Shown: positions 52,246-61,857, counted from the stretch's first letter. The stretch is DNA of 64,000 nucleotides from Brevibacillus antibioticus (GCF_005217615.1 NZ_SZNK01000001.1:3250501-3314500), one strand, 5' to 3'. The notes: generated from the sequence alone by a model not told the origin. Made by a program: numbers and translations.

Positions 52246-52965
52246 TTATTCACCTAAATCAACGTTATGGTACACCTGCTGTACATCGTCCAAGTCTTCC
52301 AAAGCATCGATCAGCTTTTCGAATTGAGCTTGTACATCTTCTTCCAGCGTTACTTCGTTTTGTGGCAGCATGGTCAGTTCAGCTACCGTAAACTCATTAA
52401 CGCCAGCGTTTTTGAGTGCTTCTTGTACAGCGTGAAACTGTTCTGCATCTGCGTAAACAATGACAGCACCGTCTTCATCCAAAATGTCGCGCACGTCTAC
52501 GTCCGCTTCCATCAAGATTTCCAGTACTTCATCAGAAGTTTTGCCTTCAAAGCCAAATACCGCTGTTGGGTCAAACATATAAGCTACGGAACCGGATACG
52601 CCCATGTTACCGCCGTTTTTATTGAAAGCGGCACGCACTTCAGGAGCTGTTCGGTTTACGTTGTTGGTCAATGCATCCACGATGATCATGGAGCCGTTTG
52701 GCCCGAAGCCTTCATAACGCAGATCGCTAAACGTTTCATCAGAGCCGCCCTTTGCTTTATCAATCGCGCGGTCAATAATCGCTTTCGGTACGCTGTACGT
52801 TTTGGCACGCTCCAGAACGACCTTCAGAGCACGGTTGGACTCTGGGTCCGGCTCGCCTTGCTTTGCCGCTACGTAAATTTCCTTCCCGAACTTCGCGTAA
52901 ATACGACTGGTGCTCGCGTCTTTAGAAGCTTTCTTTTCTTTAATATTGTTCCACTTACGACCCAT
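52246..52965 (-). CDS. yeeI: YebC/PmpR family protein (YeeI/YeeN type)
   Basis: 239 aa. [17 protein letters not shown] at the front marks the YeeI/YeeN branch; [22 protein letters not shown] follows. The family binds the ribosome or DNA; recent work on relatives points to relief of stalling at proline runs. The start is the ATG at 52963-52965 after GAGAGTGG; six upstream codons are rejected. Confidence 0.92.
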   Translation of the reverse strand: MGRKWNNIKEKKASKDASTSRIYAKFGKEIYVAAKQGEPDPESNRALKVVLERAKTYSVPKAIIDRAIDKAKGGSDETFSDLRYEGFGPNGSMIIVDALTNNVNRTAPEVRAAFNKNGGNMGVSGSVAYMFDPTAVFGFEGKTSDEVLEILMEADVDVRDILDEDGAVIVYADAEQFHAVQEALKNAGVNEFTVAELTMLPQNEVTLEEDVQAQFEKLIDALEDLDDVQQVYHNVDLGE

Positions 52966-53126
52966 AATCCCACTCTCTTTCAATATGACAGATTAAAAAT
53001 ATAAAAACTCCGGATTCCTTTTACACACTAGCCTATTATACCTCAATCTGATGAAAGATGTTAAGCAGTGGAAGAATTTAAAAGCACAGCCCCTGATTAG
53101 GAGAGCTGTGCTTTGCTTTTTGAATC

Positions 53127-54071
53127 TTATTTCTTGGTCAATCCTTCGTAAATCGTTTTGATATTCCATTCCATCATTTTGATGTACGTATCGCCATCTT
53201 CCCCCGGCTTTCCGAGAGAGTCCGTAAATACTTTCCCGACAATCGGTACACCCGTTTCATTCGAGACCATCTCCATGCTGCGTGGATCGATACTCGTCTC
53301 GACAAACAGAGCCGGGATTTTTTTCGCACGGATCGTATCTACCACCTGTGTCACCTGCTCTGGAGTTCCTTGGTTCTCCGAGTTGATTTCCCAAATGTAG
53401 GCCGCTTCAAAATCGTACGCTTCGCTAAAATATTTGAACGCTCCCTCGCTCGTCACGAGCAAACGCTGTTCCTTTGGAATCTGGTTGTATTGCTTAACAG
53501 CTTCCTCGTGCAGAGCTGTCAACTGTTCGATGTACTTCTTGGCGTTTTGCTCATACGTTTCCTTGTGCGCTGGGTCCACCTTGATCAGGGCATTTTTTGC
53601 ATTCTCCGCATACTTGATGCCATTGCGTACATCTAGCCAAGCGTGCGGGTCTTCTTCGCTTTCTTTGCCTTTGGTCGTCAAGTGCTTGGCTGCTACGCCT
53701 TCACTGAGACGGAAAACTGGTGCATCCGGACCAGACTTGCCCGCTGTACTCATGAGATTATTGAACCAAGAGTTACCCGCCTCCAGATTTAAGCCGTTGT
53801 AGAAAACAGCGTCTGCATCCGTCGTTTTTTGCACGTCAGCAGGCAGTGGATCATATTCATGAGGATTGGAGCCAATCGGAGCGAGACTATGGATCTCTAC
53901 CCGATCTCCTCCTACGTTTTTCACGATGTCATACAGGATGGAATACGTCGTTACGACATGCAGCTTGTCACTATCTGATTTCGCGGGCTCGTTCGCACTT
54001 TGCGGAGCACTACACGCTGCCATCAACACGGTTGAAATAAGAAAAACAAAAAACAGATTCCACTTCTTCAT
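53127..54071 (-). CDS. mntA: Manganese-type ABC transporter substrate-binding lipoprotein
   Basis: 314 aa. Signal peptide with lipobox LMAAC (C20). Cluster A-I binding protein with metal ligands in NPHEYDPLP, E-D-P-H-A-W-L-D, T-S-E-G-A-F and F-V-E-T-S-I-D. There is no His-rich loop, which argues against zinc ZnuA. It is the last gene of an operon with an ATPase and a permease. An MntR-type operator at 55846-55865 supports manganese. The gene symbol is by analogy with Bacillus. Confidence 0.88.
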   Translation of the reverse strand: MKKWNLFFVFLISTVLMAACSAPQSANEPAKSDSDKLHVVTTYSILYDIVKNVGGDRVEIHSLAPIGSNPHEYDPLPADVQKTTDADAVFYNGLNLEAGNSWFNNLMSTAGKSGPDAPVFRLSEGVAAKHLTTKGKESEEDPHAWLDVRNGIKYAENAKNALIKVDPAHKETYEQNAKKYIEQLTALHEEAVKQYNQIPKEQRLLVTSEGAFKYFSEAYDFEAAYIWEINSENQGTPEQVTQVVDTIRAKKIPALFVETSIDPRSMEMVSNETGVPIVGKVFTDSLGKPGEDGDTYIKMMEWNIKTIYEGLTKK

Positions 54072-54086
54072 AACGATAATTCTCCT

Positions 54087-54947
54087 TTAGTTTAAGAGCT
54101 CGAATCGTTTTTGCCGAGCTCGGATTGATTTCCATACCACCCCGTGTTTTCGGGAGAAGAGAAAGGCCAGGAAGAACAGCACAGTTGCAACCACGACAAT
54201 CGTGGCACCAGAGGCCAAATTATAGGTAAAGCTAAAATAAAGGCCGATAACCGAAGACAGCATCCCAAAACCGCCAGCCAAAAAAATCATGATCGACAAA
54301 CGGTCCGTCAAAAGATAGGCAGTAGCAGCTGGTGTAATTAGCATGGCGACAACGAGCACGATTCCTACGGTTTGCAAGGAAGCCACCGTTACCATCGTCA
54401 ACAAGGTCATCAGCAAGTAATGAATGAGGTTATTACGCAAGCCGTAGGCAGCAGCAATGATCGGATCGAACGAAGTCAGTAACAGTTCTTTGAAAAAAGC
54501 GTAGACTGTTACGATGACGATGACCCCGATACCAACCGTCACCCACATGTCTGACGAACGCACTGCCAATACATTCCCGAACAAAATGTGATACAGATCG
54601 GTACTGCTTTGCAGCATCGTAACCATGATGATCCCGATCGCAAAGGCAGACGTGAACAGAATTCCAATCGCTGTGTCGTTCTTGATGCGGCTATTTTGGC
54701 TCACGTAGCCAATTCCAACAGCGGTGAGCACACCCGTTAAAACAGCGCCCACGAAGAAATTGATCCCAAAAGCATAGGAGAGAGCCACTCCAGGCAAAAC
54801 AGCGTGTGAGATGGCATCCCCCATTAAGGACATTCCCCGCAAGATGATAAAGCTACCGATGACACCGCAGATTAATCCAACCACTACAGATGTAAACAAT
54901 GCTTTTTGCAAAAACTCATACTGTCCAATTGCCATCAAGAAATCCAT
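54087..54947 (-). CDS. Manganese/zinc ABC transporter permease
   Basis: 286 aa ABC-3 family permease with eight to nine helices; L-R-G-M-S-L-M-G-D-A-I-S-H-A-V-L-P-G-V-A is the family hallmark. It overlaps the ATPase stop by one base. B. subtilis has two permeases (MntC and MntD); only one is present here. Confidence 0.9.
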   Translation of the reverse strand: MDFLMAIGQYEFLQKALFTSVVVGLICGVIGSFIILRGMSLMGDAISHAVLPGVALSYAFGINFFVGAVLTGVLTAVGIGYVSQNSRIKNDTAIGILFTSAFAIGIIMVTMLQSSTDLYHILFGNVLAVRSSDMWVTVGIGVIVIVTVYAFFKELLLTSFDPIIAAAYGLRNNLIHYLLMTLLTMVTVASLQTVGIVLVVAMLITPAATAYLLTDRLSIMIFLAGGFGMLSSVIGLYFSFTYNLASGATIVVVATVLFFLAFLFSRKHGVVWKSIRARQKRFELLN

Positions 54948-55690
54948 TATGCAAGCACCTCGGTCTTTTCGAGAAATGGTAGTTGATAGGAATATGCTCT
55001 CGACATGACTTCTCGATTCAGCACTTCATCGACCGTACCGAACTTGATCAATTCTTTGTTCATGAGAAGAAGCTGATCAAAATACGCATATGCTTTGGAC
55101 AAGTCATGATGGACGACGACAATCGTTTTGTCCTGAAACTGCAACTCTTTCAAAATGCGAATGATGGTGTCCTCACTCGCCACATCAATCCCCACAAACG
55201 GCTCGTCCAGAAGCAGCAGCTCCGGTTTTTGGGCAAGTGCCCTTGCCAGGAAGACACGCTGTTGCTGACCGCCAGAGAGCTCCCCAATCTGCCTGTCGCG
55301 GAAATCCTCCAGCCCTACTTTTCTCAGGCATTCCAGCGCCCACGCTTTTTCCTTTTTTTTCGGAAATTTGAACAGTCCGACACTTGGGTATGTCCCGATC
55401 AGCACTGTATCCATGACGGTGATCGGGAACGTCCAGTCAATCATGCTCCGTTGTGGTACATAGGCAATTCTCTTCCGGAATTCATTTGTCTCTTTCCCAA
55501 AAATCCGGACATTCCCCTTATCTCTCGGAATGAGGTCCAAGAGTGCTTTGATCATGGTTGACTTCCCTGCCCCGTTTGGACCGATGATTCCAACCATACT
55601 CCCTAGCTCAACGTCAAATGAGACATCCCGTACAACTTCGTTCCCAAAGTAAGAGACATGTAAGTCCCTTACCGCGATAGCAGCTTCCAT
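54947..55690 (-). CDS. mntB: Manganese/zinc ABC transporter ATPase
   Basis: 247 aa. Walker A is GPNGAGKST, signature LSGGQQQRVFLARAL, Walker B L-L-L-L-D-E-P-F-V-G-I-D. The start is ATG-GAA-GCT at 55688-55690 with GGAGGG upstream; the longer frame to 55804 lacks a site. First gene of the operon. Confidence 0.92.
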   Translation of the reverse strand: MEAAIAVRDLHVSYFGNEVVRDVSFDVELGSMVGIIGPNGAGKSTMIKALLDLIPRDKGNVRIFGKETNEFRKRIAYVPQRSMIDWTFPITVMDTVLIGTYPSVGLFKFPKKKEKAWALECLRKVGLEDFRDRQIGELSGGQQQRVFLARALAQKPELLLLDEPFVGIDVASEDTIIRILKELQFQDKTIVVVHHDLSKAYAYFDQLLLMNKELIKFGTVDEVLNREVMSRAYSYQLPFLEKTEVLA

Positions 55691-55845
55691 GATTCTTCCC
55701 TCCAAATAATAGCCCGTTGTATGATCCCGTCCAAAAAACGATGGTGAAACGGGTAATTCCAACATGTACATATGCTTACACGCAACAATGTAGTCTTGCA
55801 CCAATATTATTTACCCAAGAAAACTAATGTGCATGTGTATAAAAA

Positions 55846-55865
55846 AGTTTCCCTGATGCAAAATT
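55846..55865 (-). promoter_or_regulatory. MntR-type operator
   Basis: On the minus strand AATTTTGCATCAGGGAAACT. It is very close to the MntR operator of B. subtilis mntA as I recall it. It lies about 155 bp upstream of the ATPase start. Confidence 0.7.
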
Positions 55866-55885
55866 AAATGATTTTCATTATCATG
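55866..55885. promoter_or_regulatory. Fur-family box
   Basis: AAATGATTTTCATTATCATG matches most positions of the Fur 19-mer (GATAATGATAATCATTATC) and directly abuts the MntR box. PerR or Zur could use a similar site. Confidence 0.55.
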
Positions 55886-56108
55886 TCAATATATTCTTTT
55901 TTCTGAAATACAAAAAAGAAGCGCAGCCCTTGTTTAAAAGAGTCAACACTTCCAAAATGTTCCTATTTCGTTCATAATTAAAAGCTTTTTTTCTATAAAA
56001 ATAAATATACATATGTGAAACAACAATAGTTATGTTAATATGAACATTATCTGTTTGATAAAAATCTAAAAATTAAAAACTAACTAAAAATAAAGAGAGG
56101 TGGATCGT
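55886..56108. other. AT-rich intergenic leader of the permease gene
   Basis: No gene. The sequence is very AT-rich, with runs of T and A around 55900-56090. A promoter for the amino acid permease probably lies here but no single pair stands out. Confidence 0.4.
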
Positions 56109-57479
56109 ATGCAGGATCAAAAATTGGAGAGAGGTCTAAAAAACAGACACGTACAACTCATCGCGATCGGCGGAGCAATCGGAACAGGATTATTTTTGGG
56201 CGCAGGTAAATCGATTCATTTGGCCGGCCCATCCATCTTATTTGCTTACTTGATTACAGGCATCATCTGCTTTTTAATCATGCGCTCACTCGGGGAGCTC
56301 CTCTTGAGCAATTTGAACTACCATTCGTTTGTGGATTTCGTCAAAGACTATCTGGGGAACATGGCCGCATTTGTCACGGGCTGGACTTACTGGTTTTGCT
56401 GGATTTCGATCGCCATGGCCGACCTGACAGCGGTTGGTTTATATACGCAGTATTGGTTTCCGGAAATACCGCAGTGGATGCCAGGCTTAATCGCCCTCAT
56501 GATTTTGTTAATCATGAACCTAGCTACGGTGAAGCTTTTTGGAGAAATGGAATTTTGGTTCGCGCTTGTTAAGGTCATCGCGATTCTCGCCCTGATTTTT
56601 GTCGGCATTTTCATGATCATCAAGGGCTTTTCTACGAATGCTGGTGCATCTAGCTTCACGAATCTCTGGAGTCATGGGGGTATGTTCCCGAACGGCTTCA
56701 ATGGGTTCCTTCTCTCCTTCCAGATGGTGGTGTTCGCATTTGTTGGGATCGAGCTTGTCGGGCTAACAGCCGGTGAAACAGAAGACCCAAAACGAGTCAT
56801 TCCAAAAGCGATTAACCAAATCCCGATTCGGATTTTGATTTTCTACGTTGGCGCACTCATCGTCATCATGAGCATTTATCCTTGGAACGCGATCAACCCG
56901 TTGGAGAGCCCATTCGTACAGGTCTTCGCAGCGATTGGTATTGCAGCCGCTGCCGGTATCGTCAACTTCGTTGTACTGACTTCCGCTGCTTCCGCATGTA
57001 ATAGCGCCATTTTTAGTACAAGCCGGATGGTTTACTCCCTTGCCAAAGAAAAGAATGCACCTGTGCCTCTCACCAAACTGACTGCCAACAAGGTCCCGGC
57101 AAATGCACTACTCTTTTCGACGGTTGTTATCCTAATTGCAGTCGTATTGAACTACGTCATGCCAGAAGGCGTCTTTACACTGATCACAAGCGTTTCTACC
57201 GTTTGCTTTATCTTTATTTGGGGTATCACCGTCATCTGTCATTTGAAATATCGCAAAACGAGACCAGATTTAGCAAAAGCGAATTCATTTAAAATGCCGC
57301 TCTATCCTTTTGCCAACTACCTGATCCTGGCATTCCTTGCCTTCATTCTGGTCGTGTTGGCACTCGCAGAAGATACACGAGTCGCCTTGTTCATCACACC
57401 TGTGTGGTTTATTCTGCTCGTTGCGATTTACAAACTGCGGAAAACGAAGACAAATGAAATAAAGGTAGCAGAACACTAA
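56109..57479 (+). CDS. CycA-type amino acid permease (D-Ala/D-Ser/Gly)
   Basis: 456 aa with twelve helices. HVQLIAIGGAIGTGLFLGAG, then R-S-L-G-E-L-L-L-S-N-L-N-Y and A-F-V-G-I-E-L-V-G-L-T-A-G-E-T match the AAT family and follow E. coli CycA and B. subtilis AapA closely. It imports D-alanine, D-serine or glycine with protons. The ATG at 56109 follows GAGAGGTGGATCGT. Terminator follows. Confidence 0.85.
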   Translation: MQDQKLERGLKNRHVQLIAIGGAIGTGLFLGAGKSIHLAGPSILFAYLITGIICFLIMRSLGELLLSNLNYHSFVDFVKDYLGNMAAFVTGWTYWFCWISIAMADLTAVGLYTQYWFPEIPQWMPGLIALMILLIMNLATVKLFGEMEFWFALVKVIAILALIFVGIFMIIKGFSTNAGASSFTNLWSHGGMFPNGFNGFLLSFQMVVFAFVGIELVGLTAGETEDPKRVIPKAINQIPIRILIFYVGALIVIMSIYPWNAINPLESPFVQVFAAIGIAAAAGIVNFVVLTSAASACNSAIFSTSRMVYSLAKEKNAPVPLTKLTANKVPANALLFSTVVILIAVVLNYVMPEGVFTLITSVSTVCFIFIWGITVICHLKYRKTRPDLAKANSFKMPLYPFANYLILAFLAFILVVLALAEDTRVALFITPVWFILLVAIYKLRKTKTNEIKVAEH

Positions 57480-57482
57480 GCA

Positions 57483-57535
57483 GCGCCTCCTATTTTCACT
57501 TTCAACAACGGTGAAAATGGGAGGTGCTTTATTTT
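57483..57535 (+). terminator. Terminator of the amino acid permease
   Basis: GCGCCTCCTATTTTCAC (57483-57499) pairs with GTGAAAATGGGAGGTGC (57511-57527), then TTTATTTT. Confidence 0.8.
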
Positions 57536-57870
57536 GGGATGTCCTCGCGTTGCGCCCCTTCAAATACCCCTTCGATCACAAGCCCCTTTTTGCATTTGAG
57601 ATAATACATAAACGGAAAATAGGAGATGAGGCCAAACAAGATAGCACCCAAGCCATACAGCAGCGGTACAGAAAGCACATGCAAAATTCCTGCTACCCAT
57701 CCCTTCACCTGCATACTGAAGAGCAGAGCTTCCGAAGCGCTCACCTGCCCCATTACGAGTAAAACTAGAAAACGAAAGGCCCCATCCAAAAGCCCGATCG
57801 AAACCCCAGCTCCCACGCACAGCTTTAGGTAGGACGATATTTTTATGTATTTGACTTTTACTCTCGTCAT
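57529..57870 (-). CDS. Small membrane protein, 113 aa
   Basis: Two to three hydrophobic segments: L-C-V-G-A-G-V-S-I-G-L-L-D-G, F-L-V-L-L-V-M-G, and L-L-Y-G-L-G-A-I-L-F-G-L-I-S. It resembles DUF3566-type membrane proteins but I cannot fix the family. The ATG at 57868-57870 has AAAGGG upstream. It converges on the permease gene. Confidence 0.5.
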   Translation of the reverse strand: MTRVKVKYIKISSYLKLCVGAGVSIGLLDGAFRFLVLLVMGQVSASEALLFSMQVKGWVAGILHVLSVPLLYGLGAILFGLISYFPFMYYLKCKKGLVIEGVFEGAQREDIPK

Positions 57871-57975
57871 ACACTGCACCCTTTTTTCAAAATTTATTAA
57901 AAGAAAACTAGCTTCCTTCTGCTTCGATGTGTACTATATGTAAAAAACCAAATCCAGCATGAGGTGATAGTAAAC

Positions 57976-59805
57976 ATGACACAGCAGCATTCGTCCTTTG
58001 CAAGACCTCCACTCGCAGATTGCATTCCTGATCTCGTTGCCTTTTCCAGAGGGGAGAAAAAAGCGACCCTCTTCATCCATAACGGCACTCTCGTCAATGT
58101 TCTCTCCGGTGAAATCTTGCCGAATATGTCCATCGCTGTCGTTGGCACCCGTATCGCCTATGTCGGCCCTTTTGTGGAAGGGATGACGGATGAATCCACC
58201 AGGATCATCGATGCAAAAGGAAAGTATATGGCACCAGGACTGTTGGACGGGCACTGTCATATCGAGAGCAGCATGCTGTCCGTGACGCAGTTTGCCAATG
58301 CGGTATTGCCACTCGGAACGACAGGCGGCTTTTTCGATGCGCATGAGATCTCGAATGTTCTCGGTCTACCTGGTTTGCGGATCATGCTGGATGAGGCGAG
58401 ACAAACACCCATGGCTGCTTACATGCAGGTCGCTTCCTGCGTCCCTTCTACAGATGCTTCTTTTGAAACGGCTGGGGCAGAATTCGGACCAGCAGAGGTC
58501 GCGGAAGCATTGAGCTGGGGACCAGATATGATCGCACTCGGAGAAGTCATGAATTTCCCAGGTGTCGTGTACGGAGACCCGAAAATGATTGGAGAGATTC
58601 AAGCGACACTGCGGGCAGGAAAAGTGGTAGATGGTCACTATACATGGCCTTCAAGCGATCCACGTCTGGCTGCTTATGCCGCTGCGGGTGTAACCGGCTG
58701 CCATGAGTGTGTGACCAGCGAAGATGTCGCACAGCGCGTACGCCTCGGCATGTATGCCAAAATGCGCCGTGGCTCTGCGTGGCACGATGTTGCAGCAACG
58801 ATCAAAGCACACACCGAACAGGGCATTGACTCCCGCCGGATGATGCTCGTGTCCGATGACCGCATCTGTGATTCGTTGAAAGAAGAAGGACATATGAACT
58901 TCATCGTCAGACACGCGATCTCGCAAGGAGTGAAGCCCGTTACTGCCTTTCAGATGGCGACCATCAATACAGCAGAACGATTCGGTGTCGCAAGAGATGT
59001 AGGCTCGATCGCACCGGGTATCATCGCCGATATCATTTTGCTCGACGGGCATCTGGCTGATGTGAATGTCGTGATGACGATCGCGGGTGGTGAAGTAGTG
59101 GCGGAAAACGGCGAAATGACGCTCGAACTTTCCCCGTTCCCTTACCCTGAGTATGCCATCAACTCTGTGAAAATCAAGGATGAGCTCACTCCATCTGACT
59201 TCATTATCAAGACCCCTATTTCGTCTGGGGCGATCAAGACGCGCGTGGCAGTTGTCCGAGAAAATCACGTAGAGACGGACGAAGTGTTTGTGGATGTGGC
59301 TGTTGCCAATAGTGAGCTTCAGATTACGCCCGAGAGCACGTTGTGCAAAATGGCTGTTTTCGAACGCCATGGGAAAACTGGCGGCTCAGGCATCGGGCTT
59401 GTCGGCAATGTCGGATTTAACCAGCCAGCAGCGATTGCCATGACTGTAGCCCATGACTGCCATAACGTGCTTGTCATCGGGAACGACGATGAGCGGATGG
59501 CACAAGCTGCCAATGCTGTGATCCGCATGCAAGGCGGTATCGCTGTCGTGACTGGAGACGGCGAAATCGTGGAGCTTCCGCTGCGTTTAGCCGGACTGAT
59601 GTCGACCGAGCCTTATGAAACAGTTGTAAAGCAATCCATGGAGATTAGCCAAGCATTGGTGAAGGCGGGCTGCACGATGAACTACGCCTTTATGACATTG
59701 TCTTTGCTTGCTCTGGTCGTCATACCGACGTTACATATATCGGATACGGGCTTGATTCGCATTTCAGATGCGGGATTTGAGCGAGTATCACTGTTTGTGG
59801 AATAA
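57976..59805 (+). CDS. ade: Adenine deaminase
   Basis: 609 aa. Amidohydrolase fold: APGLLDGHCHIESSM supplies the HxH metal ligands, and later V-D-G-H-Y-T, C-H-E-C-V-T and L-V-S-D-D-R-I supply the rest; the C-terminal adenine-deaminase domain ends with S-D-T-G-L-I-R. It converts adenine to hypoxanthine in purine salvage. The ATG at 57976 follows GAGGTGATAGTAAAC; an upstream GTG in frame is inside that site. Confidence 0.93.
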   Translation: MTQQHSSFARPPLADCIPDLVAFSRGEKKATLFIHNGTLVNVLSGEILPNMSIAVVGTRIAYVGPFVEGMTDESTRIIDAKGKYMAPGLLDGHCHIESSMLSVTQFANAVLPLGTTGGFFDAHEISNVLGLPGLRIMLDEARQTPMAAYMQVASCVPSTDASFETAGAEFGPAEVAEALSWGPDMIALGEVMNFPGVVYGDPKMIGEIQATLRAGKVVDGHYTWPSSDPRLAAYAAAGVTGCHECVTSEDVAQRVRLGMYAKMRRGSAWHDVAATIKAHTEQGIDSRRMMLVSDDRICDSLKEEGHMNFIVRHAISQGVKPVTAFQMATINTAERFGVARDVGSIAPGIIADIILLDGHLADVNVVMTIAGGEVVAENGEMTLELSPFPYPEYAINSVKIKDELTPSDFIIKTPISSGAIKTRVAVVRENHVETDEVFVDVAVANSELQITPESTLCKMAVFERHGKTGGSGIGLVGNVGFNQPAAIAMTVAHDCHNVLVIGNDDERMAQAANAVIRMQGGIAVVTGDGEIVELPLRLAGLMSTEPYETVVKQSMEISQALVKAGCTMNYAFMTLSLLALVVIPTLHISDTGLIRISDAGFERVSLFVE

Positions 59806-59815
59806 CTGTGGTATC

Positions 59816-59854
59816 CCCCTCTTTTGCGAATGTGCAGAAGAGGGTTTCTTTTTT
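59816..59854 (+). terminator. Terminator of ade
   Basis: CCCTCTTTTGC and GCAGAAGAGGG flank GAATGT, followed by TTTCTTTTTT. Confidence 0.75.
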
Positions 59855-59859
59855 GGCTC

Positions 59860-60567
59860 TCATTCTTCGACCAACTGAACCACTTTGCATAATTGATAGA
59901 AATAGAAAACCCCACGCATTTGTACGAGATTCAACTGATCCAGATAGCGCAGCGTTTCCAAAGCGATGTTTCGCGCCTCCTTCACATCCTCTTCATTCAT
60001 GCTCGCGATGGCTTCCTTTAGCTCCACAACCGGTAAAGAATAGACAGCAGGTCGCAGCGTACGTAGCAGCATGATTTTGCGGATTTGCGAGCGATTGAAG
60101 AGACGGTATCCATTTTTCTCATGCCGGGAAGTCGTAATGAGTCCCACCTTTTCCCAGTGTCGGATCGTTGAGCTGGGCAGCGAAGTTATTGTTGCTACCT
60201 CTCCAATCGTCATCCATTCGCTGTTTCCAGCTTCCTGCCCCTTTCCTGCTGGGCCGTCTTCGAGCATCGTCACGTTTCGTTCAGCTAACTGCTTGTCTCG
60301 CTGCAAATTAGCCTGTACCTCATTCACACGCCACAGAGCAGCCTGCAACTGTCTGTCCTGGATCAGTCGCATGACCTGCGCCGTCACTTCCATCCCAAAG
60401 CCAGGAGACATGGTTTGAATACAGGTAAAATAAGCAACGTGTTCCTCCGTATACTTCCGGTAGCCGCTCGCTGACCGCTCCACAGGCGGAATCAGCCCAT
60501 GCGCTTCATAATTGCGCAAGGCGCTTGTGCTCAGCTTCAGCTTACGTGCAATATCAATGGGACGCAT
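59860..60567 (-). CDS. Regulator with two MerR-type helix-turn-helix domains
   Basis: 235 aa. MerR domain 1 (about 1-70): RPIDIARKLKLSTSALRNYE. MerR domain 2 (about 118-185): W-M-T-I-G-E-V-A-T-I-T-S-L-P-S-S-T-I-R-H-W-E with N-G-Y-R-L-F-N-R-S-Q-I. A charged helical linker separates them. Most MerR proteins have a single such domain and dimerise; here one chain carries both. No cysteine cluster for metals is seen. The start may be the ATG (60567) or a GTG three codons earlier beside AGGAGG. Confidence 0.8.
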   Translation of the reverse strand: MRPIDIARKLKLSTSALRNYEAHGLIPPVERSASGYRKYTEEHVAYFTCIQTMSPGFGMEVTAQVMRLIQDRQLQAALWRVNEVQANLQRDKQLAERNVTMLEDGPAGKGQEAGNSEWMTIGEVATITSLPSSTIRHWEKVGLITTSRHEKNGYRLFNRSQIRKIMLLRTLRPAVYSLPVVELKEAIASMNEEDVKEARNIALETLRYLDQLNLVQMRGVFYFYQLCKVVQLVEE

Positions 60568-60732
60568 GGCGACCACGGGCCTCCTTTCCGACTTTCTTTG
60601 ATAAAGATTAAAGCTCAGTTATAAAGTTGTTTCAATCTTAACCCACTTTATTCCTTTTTCTTTAGATGGACCTTAGAATTCGCACGAATGTTGTAAGATG
60701 AATGTGACAAGTGGAAGGAGGCGCATTGACCC

Positions 60733-61368
60733 ATGCACAAAGCTGAATTCGAACGGCAACTGACAACGCTCATTCAAAAGGGCTATCCTGAAATGGCGGG
60801 CATGACAGCAGATGAGTTTAGGGAAAAACTGACCCCGCTGCAACCACTGACAGAAGCTCTCCCCATTCAAGAAGACGACCAGCAAGAGGGCCTCGTCCCC
60901 TTTGTTCTCGTGGTAAAAGGCGATTGGTTCGACGGAGAAAAAGCGATGCAAGCCATCGAGCGGCAAAAGAAAGCTGGCTTCAGTGTCATGGATGCGGAAG
61001 AAATCCGACGGTTTACACCCATCGAGGGCATTGAGATTCCTACAGGAATGGCTTACCTGATGACTGGAATTAATACAGGAAAAGAGACGCTGAACGTCAC
61101 TCCGAATGACGCGATGCCCATCCTCTTAGAGCAACAACGTTCTCCGCTCACGCTGGAGGAAGGGGTTGCCTTGATCACTCACTTCCCGGATCTGGTAAAG
61201 AAAAACAACGGATTTTCACTGCTCGGCTCTCGTTGTGGCGACCGACGCGTAACCGCTATGTGGATCAGCGAAAATAAACCGAAGCTAGGCTGGTGCTGGG
61301 CGGGCAATCCACATACGTGGCTCGGTTCGGCTTCCTGCCAAGCTCGTTTGGACGAAAAAAAACCTTGA
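60733..61368 (+). CDS. DUF5701 family protein
   Basis: 211 aa. The C-terminal half is strongly conserved in the family as recalled: V-A-L-I-T-H-F-P-D-L-V, GFSLLGSRCGDRRV, and LGWCWAGNPHTWLGSASC. GIDIP-like I-E-I-P-T-G-M-A-Y lies in the middle. Function unknown. A ribosome-binding site AAGGAGG is a little far from the ATG. The terminator overlaps its end. Confidence 0.75.
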   Translation: MHKAEFERQLTTLIQKGYPEMAGMTADEFREKLTPLQPLTEALPIQEDDQQEGLVPFVLVVKGDWFDGEKAMQAIERQKKAGFSVMDAEEIRRFTPIEGIEIPTGMAYLMTGINTGKETLNVTPNDAMPILLEQQRSPLTLEEGVALITHFPDLVKKNNGFSLLGSRCGDRRVTAMWISENKPKLGWCWAGNPHTWLGSASCQARLDEKKP

Positions 61369-61390
61369 AGCTCATTCAAGGTTCTTCTTC
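61361..61390 (+). terminator. Terminator of the DUF5701 gene
   Basis: AACCTTGAA (61361-61369) and TTCAAGGTT (61375-61383), then CTTCTTC. Confidence 0.6.
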
Positions 61391-61417
61391 CACCTTCACG
61401 ATTACGCCAATGCCGCT

Positions 61418-61798
61418 TTAGTCTACCTGTGCTTTGGCTGCTCGATTACTGATGGAATCTTTGTAAGCAACAATCTTACGTTCTAGCATATCATCCACAT
61501 CGATTAACATTTTTATTTGTTGCTCAATATAGCGTTTATGTTCTTCTAAAAGAGTCAATCGAGCTATGGTCGTATGTTCTCCTTCTAAAAACAGGGAGGC
61601 GTACTGCTTTATTTTTGAAATCGGCATTTGCGTTTCTTTTAACTTGATAACGAATTGCAGCCATCGAATATGTGAATCGTTATATCGCCTGTCACCACTT
61701 TCAGTGCGATCCGGAATAATGATTTTTTCCTTTTCATAATAACGCAACGTGTGTGTGCTTATCCCTAATAGATGTGCCACTTCACCAATTGTGTACAT
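61418..61798 (-). CDS. MerR-family regulator of the adjacent SDR gene
   Basis: 126 aa. YTIGEVAHLLGISTHTLRYY and then R-R-Y-N-D-S-H-I-R-W-L-Q-F form the MerR DNA-binding domain; a coiled coil (about 75-115) follows. The short tail has no metal-binding cysteines. The ATG at 61798 has GGAGG upstream. Divergent to the SDR gene, with a MerR-type promoter between them. Confidence 0.88.
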   Translation of the reverse strand: MYTIGEVAHLLGISTHTLRYYEKEKIIIPDRTESGDRRYNDSHIRWLQFVIKLKETQMPISKIKQYASLFLEGEHTTIARLTLLEEHKRYIEQQIKMLIDVDDMLERKIVAYKDSISNRAAKAQVD

Positions 61799-61826
61799 AA
61801 GAAACCTCCACATTGATCTAATACCC

Positions 61827-61857
61827 TTGACTTAGAGTTCACTCTAATCAGTATAAT
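61827..61857 (+). promoter_or_regulatory. MerR-type promoter with 19-bp spacer and central dyad
   Basis: TTGACT (61827-61832) and TATAAT (61852-61857) are 19 bp apart. The spacer carries the perfect dyad TTAGAGT-TC-ACTCTAA (61832-61847). Overlong spacers with a dyad are the hallmark of promoters that MerR proteins activate by bending. Confidence 0.8.

Noticed and set aside
50388..52257. Repeated ORFs starting M-E-E-F-V-Q-S-R-Q in each unit of the array
   Set aside because: They have no ribosome-binding site, end at different places, run through palindromic arms on both strands and follow hairpin rather than codon constraints.
57934..59370. Minus-strand ORFs over the adenine deaminase gene
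   Set aside because: Shadow frames; the plus-strand enzyme has all catalytic motifs.
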